A DNA stretch of 64,000 nt from Mixophyes australis. Its lineage: Eukaryota; Chordata; Amphibia; Anura; Limnodynastidae. The notes below the pieces were generated by a model, which did not search any database, had not been told where the DNA came from, and was given only the letters and a program-made list of their open reading frames with translations. The translations under genes were made by a program, and so were the position numbers. Positions within the stretch are counted from its first letter, which is position 1. Each line of letters begins with the position of its first letter. Location of the stretch: contig JAVHZZ010000006.1 of NCBI GenBank assembly GCA_036250195.1, positions 158,837,724 through 158,901,723 of the forward strand. The letters are read 5' to 3'. Below are positions 57,117-64,000 of this stretch, in pieces.

Positions 57117-58520
57117 ATGGAATTGAGAACACACTCCTCCATTGTCATTAAGACAGCAGATAGGGAAAGAGGAGTTTTAATACAAATTGTTTCTTATTAC
57201 AAGGAAGAGGTGTTGAGACAATTTTCAGACTTTGATTTCCCATTTTATAGATTTCTTTTTACAATCATGGCTGTTTTCTCTGAGGTCTTTTCTGCGAGAC
57301 TCCATTCACTTACTTTAACAAATGATATAATTTGGAAGGCTACTTTTGCCTTGTCACTTTAGATGTCCAATCACTCTACACCAACATACCACACGATTTG
57401 TGTATTCAGCTTATTGGCAGATGTTTGGGTCGCTCTGCCGAGATCTTGCAGCCACAGAGGTTATTCATTTTGGATGCAAGATGCTGAGAATGGCCATGGG
57501 GACCAGGTTTGCACCCAGCTACATTAATCTCTATATGGGGGAGTTTGAGTCCGAATACATCTGGACCAGTAACTTTAGTGCGAACCTGGTTCTCTATGGC
57601 CGTTATAAGGATGACCTATTTTTTATTTGGTAAGGGAATGAATTGTCTGCTTTAGATTGTGTTTTCTTTCTGAACACTAACCCTTATAATTTGAAGTTCA
57701 CACACTGTTGTAACAGTGGTAACATTGACTACTTGGACATAACTCTGCAGGGCACCACTATTTGTACATCCACCTTCCATAAGAACATTGATACTAATAA
57801 TAAGTGCTCACCACAGACCTTCGCTAAATGATGCACCCAAAGGTTGGACTGACAGGCAAAAGAGATGTTAGATCATTTTCATAAGAGGTACTATTTAGGT
57901 TTGCTCGGGAAAGTCCTCAGGGAAGTTAGTATGATGGATGGTCCTCTGTTGGTTACAAAATACAGGAAAAATATGTCTGTTCCTGGTCAAAATGTTAAAG
58001 GATTATTTACCAGAGGAACCAGTAATAATTTTGTAAAAAGCAAATTGTTTACGTAATATCTTGGCCCAAAGTATTTTTGATCCAAAAAGGAAGGGAGTTC
58101 AAATATAATTGGTGAATGGACAATCTGAACCCCATAAAAACCAAAAGGTTGTTAAAAATGCGATGAAACAAATTGAATAACTTGTAGACATTTAGGAGAA
58201 CTATGGAAATAATGTCAATTGTAAATAGGAGGATTTTTAAAATAAAAAGTTTCAGAAAATTGCAATACAGAATTTGTCATTTATGTTTTACAGTGTAGCT
58301 GCCAATTACAGTATGTAAGCAGAACAACAAGACATTTAAAAAGTGGATTTAAAGAACAGAAAAGAAACATTATAAAGATATTTAAAACTCATAGTTTTCA
58401 AGACACTGATTCAGTACATAATACAAATCCATCACATTTAAAAGTATATGGGACTGAACATATACAAGCCACAGTAAGAGGAGGTGATATTTTTAAATGA
58501 TTATATAAATGTGAGTGTGA
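57117..58520 (+). pseudogene. Penelope-like element, degenerate RT
   Basis: Across several frames: DVQSLYTNIPHDLCIQLI (57362-57415), MAMGTRFAPSYINLYMGEFE (57490-57550), LYGRYKDDLFFIW (57591-57630, where the family has a YxDD catalytic motif), NIDYLDITLQGTTICTSTFH, and near the end NTNPSHLKVYGTEHIQATVRG from the nuclease domain. Many stops and frameshifts make it a fossil. Its nuclease spacing and sequence differ from the fragment at 52800, so it is another Penelope lineage. Confidence 0.88.
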
Positions 58521-58825
58521 GGAAACGGGGTGCTACTGGACTGAGAACTATGTAATCATCACCCGTTTCTCACGGTTTATTGTACTTTTTAATCCTTGGC
58601 CCAGTCTAAGTATATACACCAGAGCATTGGTGTATTATGTGTATTATTATTTCATGTTATTGGATACATTTTGCCCATACTATTACCTGTGATATTGTAT
58701 GTAGTATAAATATAAACAATATTGCCATACTGTGTGAAAATATCAGAACAGCAGTAGTCATTTTGCTTGTGCTAGCTAATGTAATTACCATTTGTCTAAA
58801 ATGTCTATTGTATGGGGTGCAGCTG

Positions 58826-59721
58826 AGATGAGGTTTGTTATCAGAACAATGTCTGAGTTAACTAGCTGGCAGCCCATGTTAATTAGCTAGGTCAACAGAT
58901 AACCTGAGAGGTAATGAGGTTAGAACTTCTACTCATATGCAATGTGCCTCCACAGTAATATATTGGTTGAAATAGCATGGGGAAATGTATCAATATGTGT
59001 CAATATAAATGTAATTGTATCAAAAGGTATCACAGACTTATATTGTGTAACCCTGCTGATATAATGTGTCAAAAGTCTTATTGTTCCATGTAAGCGTGCA
59101 GTGTCATTCCTTGATGTACTATTGTAACCCCATGTGTAGTGTATCCAGCCAAAACAGCTAATTGAGTCAAGCCATTCTATTGTCTAATCAAGGTAACAGG
59201 GACAGTATGTCTAGCAGCTAAATTGTTGACTGGGAGGCCCTTCTGTAAAGGGGAGGTTGGAGACATTTGACCCTACTTCCTGGGTACAGAGAAAATGATA
59301 TAGGGCGAGGAGAATGCCAGGAAGATGATGCTAGTTTGGAGGATCCTGGTGTAGAAGACATCGGTGAAAAGGACTCTGGGCCAGGCACTGTGGGGCCGCT
59401 GGAGGGAACCCTACCAGGACAGGGTTGGTGTGAGCTAGTAACCCAGGCTAGGAGACACCATAACTGTTTTGCTAAACGGTAGTGGTAATATTGCGGGAGG
59501 ATAAGACCCTGAAAGGGACAGAGATTATGACTTTGGAGTGCTGACTGCAGGAGGCTGCTGGAGGATACGTGCTACCATTTACCCTGTAACTTGTGAACGT
59601 TTTGTGGTGTTGTGCTGTCGTAATAAAGTCTTATTTTGGATATATCCTGATCTACCCGAGTGAGTTGAATCCCACAGAGGGTAACTTCCATCCCAGCTAA
59701 GGGGGGTATCCTCACAGTGAG
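58826..59721 (+). mobile_element. Candidate LTR
   Basis: Has an AATAAAGTC polyadenylation signal at about 59622, a U5-like end TATCCTCACA and a long promoter-like upstream part, but no coding body, matched second LTR or clear target duplication. Boundaries are approximate and a decayed single-copy sequence remains possible. Confidence 0.35.
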
Positions 59722-62221
59722 GAATACAGGATCTATCAGTTCTGAACTTTATATCCTGATTGAGTTAAATGGTGTTATTTACGTGGAGTATGCATAGCTT
59801 TCTATATTTAGAGTAAATAATTTTTGCCATTGTATCTATTGGCTTTACTTGGTATTTTACCGATGTGTCTATAAATACATATTGTATCAAAATAATTTTC
59901 CACATTGAGAAAGTTATTTAAATAACTATGGTATTAATTTGTATTAGACACTGTTACATGTTTGCTGACCTTGTAGTCATTTTGTTGTGTATCAAGTGGT
60001 GCAATGGAAGTTACAATGGAAACCTAAATCAGTTTAGTTGATATATTTACGTACAATTGAAGCATATAGCAATGCTTTACTGTTTTGCTATGTGTTTATA
60101 TAAAATATCACTATTTATGGCAAAAGAAATAGTTAGTAACACAAAATATACAGAGTCATCGGTGATCCATGAGTTTATAAAAGCATAAAAAACGTAGGTA
60201 TCCCAGTGACCCAGTCCAAGGTAGCCTACTAGGGGACTGGGCCAGGGGCCATATGCCCTCCTGGCCCCCAGCCCAGCCTGCCCCTGCGTAAGGTTTAGTT
60301 TTTACTATTTTAAGATTTATGCTGATATTATTAAACTAAAGGAATGTCTCCTCTCAGTCAGAATTCTAAATGTGTACTTTTTTGATAATTTTTTGTCCAC
60401 TTGTCAGTTCGGATAATTGCACAGCTGTGACTGTAAGGTATATATAAATACCAGTAATACTACATTACATTATTAGTCTTACTCCCCTATGCATCAGCGA
60501 CAAGTTCACTTTAAAGACAGACCTCAATCAATAATGTAGGCCACGAACAAATAAAAAAAAATGTAACGATATAACAGTGAGTGCCAAGGTGACAAGTAAC
60601 ATTATTTCAGGTAAGGCAATGGTTACTTCGATGTATGCAGGACTTAAATCAAATTATTGCAATATGCAATTTGCTGGTATACTGGATCATGATAAAATTG
60701 AATTCTCAGTTATTCTGGGTAATATGAAAAATGCTGAAGATCAGTGAAATGAAGAGTTTAGAGGTGGCAGGGATATCTGACTTCTCACATCTCTCTATCT
60801 ATTAACTGGGGCACAGCTGGGGATTGTACTGTATCTACAAGTCACAGACTCATATCTGGCTGTAGAACTGGAGAAGTATGAACTAATCGGCTCAACGTGC
60901 AAGACAGGACCCTGTTGGATAATACAGATGGAAAATTAATTCCCTTTATCATGAAGGAAAACAGGCGAACTGAGATCTTGATCCCAGTAAATCTATCTCC
61001 ATTTACTACATTCATAAATACTGCAAAATTGATGGATTATAAATTCTTATTTTAACCAGACAGGAGTTCATTGGTTCATGTTTAAATTGAATTATCTATA
61101 ACAAAGTGGGTTTTGAGAGAACCACCTGAAAGAATGACATGTTTAAATGAAAATAGATTATGCAAACGAAAAGGCTTAAGCTACACACAAAGGGTGTCTG
61201 CTGAAAAGAAACAGCTTTTGTTACACAGATTCTCCATTTTTAAATATTAAGCTGTTTATTAAAGGGGTGAAATAAATGGTGATCCCAGTGGGGAATCTCA
61301 GCAACATATTACCAAGTTTATGACAAGTCTGAAAGTATTTAGAAATCACTGTGCTCCTTAGGAAGAAGTCACAGCTCGGTCACAAGTCTGGATCTGCAGG
61401 AAATGTTATTATTATCATCATTAACCTGTATTTATATAGTGTCAACATAGTAGTGGAAAAATATCCATGAGTTGACATTTACTTCAACATATATTACAAG
61501 GTTAGAATCTTTTTCCAGGAGCAAGCAAATCATTTCAGAGAGGAGATTCCAAATACAACAGTTTCAATAGAATCAAACCATCATAGGCAATCATAATTTT
61601 CATATAATATATACACAAGTGCAGTATATATGAATTGTGTCCTAATATAGTCTGCACCAGTGCAGGGAGGGCCATATTTTTGGACCTAGTTACTTAGTTG
61701 GTGGATGGACGGATTCCATGAAGAGCACAGTAATATGAAAAACAGTGTGTGCTATGCCATGGATATACATACCGCCATGTGCATAGCAAACAGTGAAATA
61801 AATAAAATGTATGGTATGGCAATAAAAGACATGCTAAGTGAGCTAGTGCCAGAAAAGTACATAGCATGTGAAGAATGGCATAAAGTAAATACTGTTTGCA
61901 GAAGACCCATGTCCATTGCATACAGCACTATGCTCAGCAAAATAGCCTAATACCCACCATAACATGCTACATGCCTTTCACCACTATTTACAGCCAAAGC
62001 CCAATATAACTGCCTGATTTTCACACAGTCCAATACCCAGAACATACAGCCAGTGCCATCATAACAAGCATCACGCTCACCTATACTGCAGTGTCCGGCA
62101 TAATATACATCAAACTTACAACAGTTCCATGCTCACGCTATACTGTCAGTTACCAGTATAAAAATAATACACAGTGTCCAGCATAATTGTCCCATGCTCA
62201 CTGAACACTATGGCACTGAAC
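59722..62221. other. Mostly unrecognised; MITE fragment
   Basis: Presumed ntsr1 intron. 60199-60288 is the right half of the CAGGGGAGGG hAT MITE family (ends CCCAGCCTGCCCCTG). No exon or other element was recognised. Confidence 0.5.
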
Positions 62222-62690
62222 ACTGAACACTATATACAGCCAGTGTCCAGCATACATCATATTTACAACAGTTCCATGCTCACACTATATTGCTAGTTCC
62301 CAGTACATACACTATAGCCACTATATACAGCCAGTGTCCAGCATAACGTACATCTTGCTTAAAACAGTTCCATGCTCACACTATACTGTTAGCTCCCAGT
62401 ACGTACACTATAGCCACTATATACAGCCAGTGTCCAGCATAACGTACATCTTGCTTACAACACTTCCATGCTCACACTATACTGTTAGTTCCCAGTACAT
62501 ACACTATGGCCACTGTATACAGACAGTATCCAGCATAACATACATCTTGCTTACAACAGTTCCATGCTCACACTATACTGTTAGCTCCCAGTACATACAC
62601 TATGGCCACTGTATACAGACAGTATCCAGCATAACATACATCTTGCTTACAACAGTTCCATGCTCACACTATACTGTTAGTTCCCAGTAT
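62222..62690. repeat. 96-bp tandem repeat
   Basis: Four to five copies of a 96-bp unit (CAGCATAACGTACATCTTGC at 62338 and 62434). The period is a multiple of three, so a 150-codon frame spans it; not a gene. Diverged units continue leftward to about 62030. Confidence 0.9.
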
Positions 62691-64000
62691 AGCTGCCTCA
62701 TGCCCACACAAACACCATGCATAACACATACATCAAATGACAGCATTACTGCCTCATGTTCACACAATCCAATGCCCATAAAATAAAGAGCCATTGTCCA
62801 ACATAACTGTTTCATGCTGACACAATTTTATGGCCATTACATACAGCCAGTTCCTAGCATAGCAGCTCCATTAAAAAAAATGTCTCATGCCCACCATATA
62901 TAACGTCTGTCTATGAAAACATGCCTCATGCATACCGCTGTCCCATAGACATCATAGACTGAATAACTGCTTTATCACTACATAGACCAATGTTCACTGC
63001 ATAAAGTCTAGATCCAGCATAACAGTCTCACTCCTACCTATGTCCACTATAACCCATTATTCACAGCTAGTGCCCAGAGTACAGACCTTATACACAACAC
63101 AGATTTTTGCTTAGACACCTATTACCCACTATGCCAGTCCCTTGCAACCATCATATCACTCCTAAACTCATTTCCCATCTCTTCTCTTTTGTTAATGGTT
63201 AGTGTTTTCTCAACATTAGCAGCAGTGAGATTGTTCAGTAAATGTTGATAGTCAATAAAGTACTGTAACTTCATCCAATGATGTTGCAATTCTGCTGTCC
63301 TATGAAATCACAGGTGAATTCAGACAATGAAACCACAATTCCATATACAGAATCTGTCAAGGTTTTTCAATGAAAAACCTGTTTGTCATATTTATAAAGA
63401 TAATACTAATTTATGCAAAAGAAGTTTCAATTACAAATACTTGTTGCTGAGAGTGAAGCTGAACAGTGAGTTGGTTTTCACGTTGATAGAACTGTCCATC
63501 ACAATGAAGATCACAAGGGCTGGCCTAGCAAGGCCGTTAGTTGCCCATGCTGATCTACAAGCTACCTTGTACAATAAGGATACCTTTCTTTGCACCTTTT
63601 AGACAATATTTCTTGTGATTTTACTTCTCTAACTGTACCCAGATACAATTTCCTTCAATTTCCCAATATAAGAAGTGGTGTTGTAGTTTCTGTCAGAGAT
63701 GTGAGGTGTAGGGACTAGAAATCAATTTTCATGCCGAGGATTAACTCACAAGTAAAATGGGAAAACTTTTTTTGTTTTACATGTATTGCAATGGGAATAG
63801 ATTGAGACTAGGTAGGACAGTGACAGACTAAAACAGCAGTCCCATGAAAAAATTAGGGGGTAAAGGTATCAAGGTACGATTTTGCAAATACATGAAGCTG
63901 AGATTTCATGTAAAATCGCCAGAGTTGTGTTTCTGTCAAAATCACTATTTCCAAAATCGATAGAGATCAAACTCTAGCCATACAAGTCTCAAATGTATGA
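62691..64000. other. No recognised feature
   Basis: Presumed ntsr1 intron. GGGGTAAAGGTATCAAGG near 63856 resembles the start of a TIR element that would extend past the window edge. Confidence 0.4.

Noticed and set aside
62334..62786. 150-codon frame
   Set aside because: Translation of a 96-bp tandem repeat; unit length is a multiple of three.
63430..63545. Minus-strand open stretch thought to be the TM5 exon of ntsr1
   Set aside because: A few hydrophobic residues looked suggestive, but conserved neurotensin-receptor TM5 motifs and proper splice phase are absent.

Overview
This is a vertebrate nuclear segment, most likely from an anuran amphibian. It combines exons of a vertebrate GPCR gene with a repeat load typical of frog genomes: hAT and PIF/Harbinger-like MITEs, a chromodomain Ty3/Gypsy element, a Gmr1-type Gypsy element, Penelope-like elements, a tRNA-derived SINE, and many minisatellites. 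The organism call rests on this repeat repertoire and is an inference.

Host gene. Two minus-strand exons encode the end of a neurotensin receptor type 1 (ntsr1): the TM6/ECL3 exon at 53769-53859 and the terminal TM7/C-tail exon at 50317-50569, with matching splice sites and phase. Everything to the right of 53860 is probably the upstream intron; the first exons were not found.

1-3463: minisatellite-rich repeat, MITEs, unrecognised sequence. 3464-14215: a hAT transposon (transposase on minus, broken by frameshifts) carrying subterminal 50-bp satellite repeats and, nested in its 3' part, a young complete chromovirus (3941-9481, 5-bp target duplication, LTRs differing at 3 of 649 positions). 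This Gypsy element shows a self-priming primer-binding site and a G-GGA-AAC frameshift heptamer, as in the sushi/PEG10 lineage. 14216-17487: a Tc1 remnant and MITEs.

17488-20508: the most unusual object, a second hAT element with a perfect 8-bp target duplication. It contains, antisense to its transposase remnant, an intronless 198-codon open copy of most of the host DNA-repair gene NSMCE2 (NSE2/MMS21 SUMO ligase), bracketed by two diverged copies of the transposon's own 3' region. This is best read as RNA-derived capture of a host gene by a DNA transposon.

20509-31530: scattered MITEs, SINE pieces and degenerate LTRs in mostly unrecognised sequence. 31531-35203: a minus-strand Gmr1-type element with gag (SCAN-like region and zinc knuckle), protease, integrase and then reverse transcriptase, i.e. 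integrase ahead of RT. 35204-50316: hAT fragments, non-autonomous hATs with exact target duplications (39036-40605, 41896-42123, 45536-45717, 48544-48728), TAT-flanked inverted-repeat elements, and a 71-bp satellite. 50317-64000: ntsr1 exons and introns, with two Penelope-like remnants, a deletion derivative of the first hAT family (55544-57047), an LTR candidate and a 96-bp tandem repeat.

Apart from ntsr1, no ordinary host gene is recognised. Most long open frames are transposon proteins or translations of tandem repeats.
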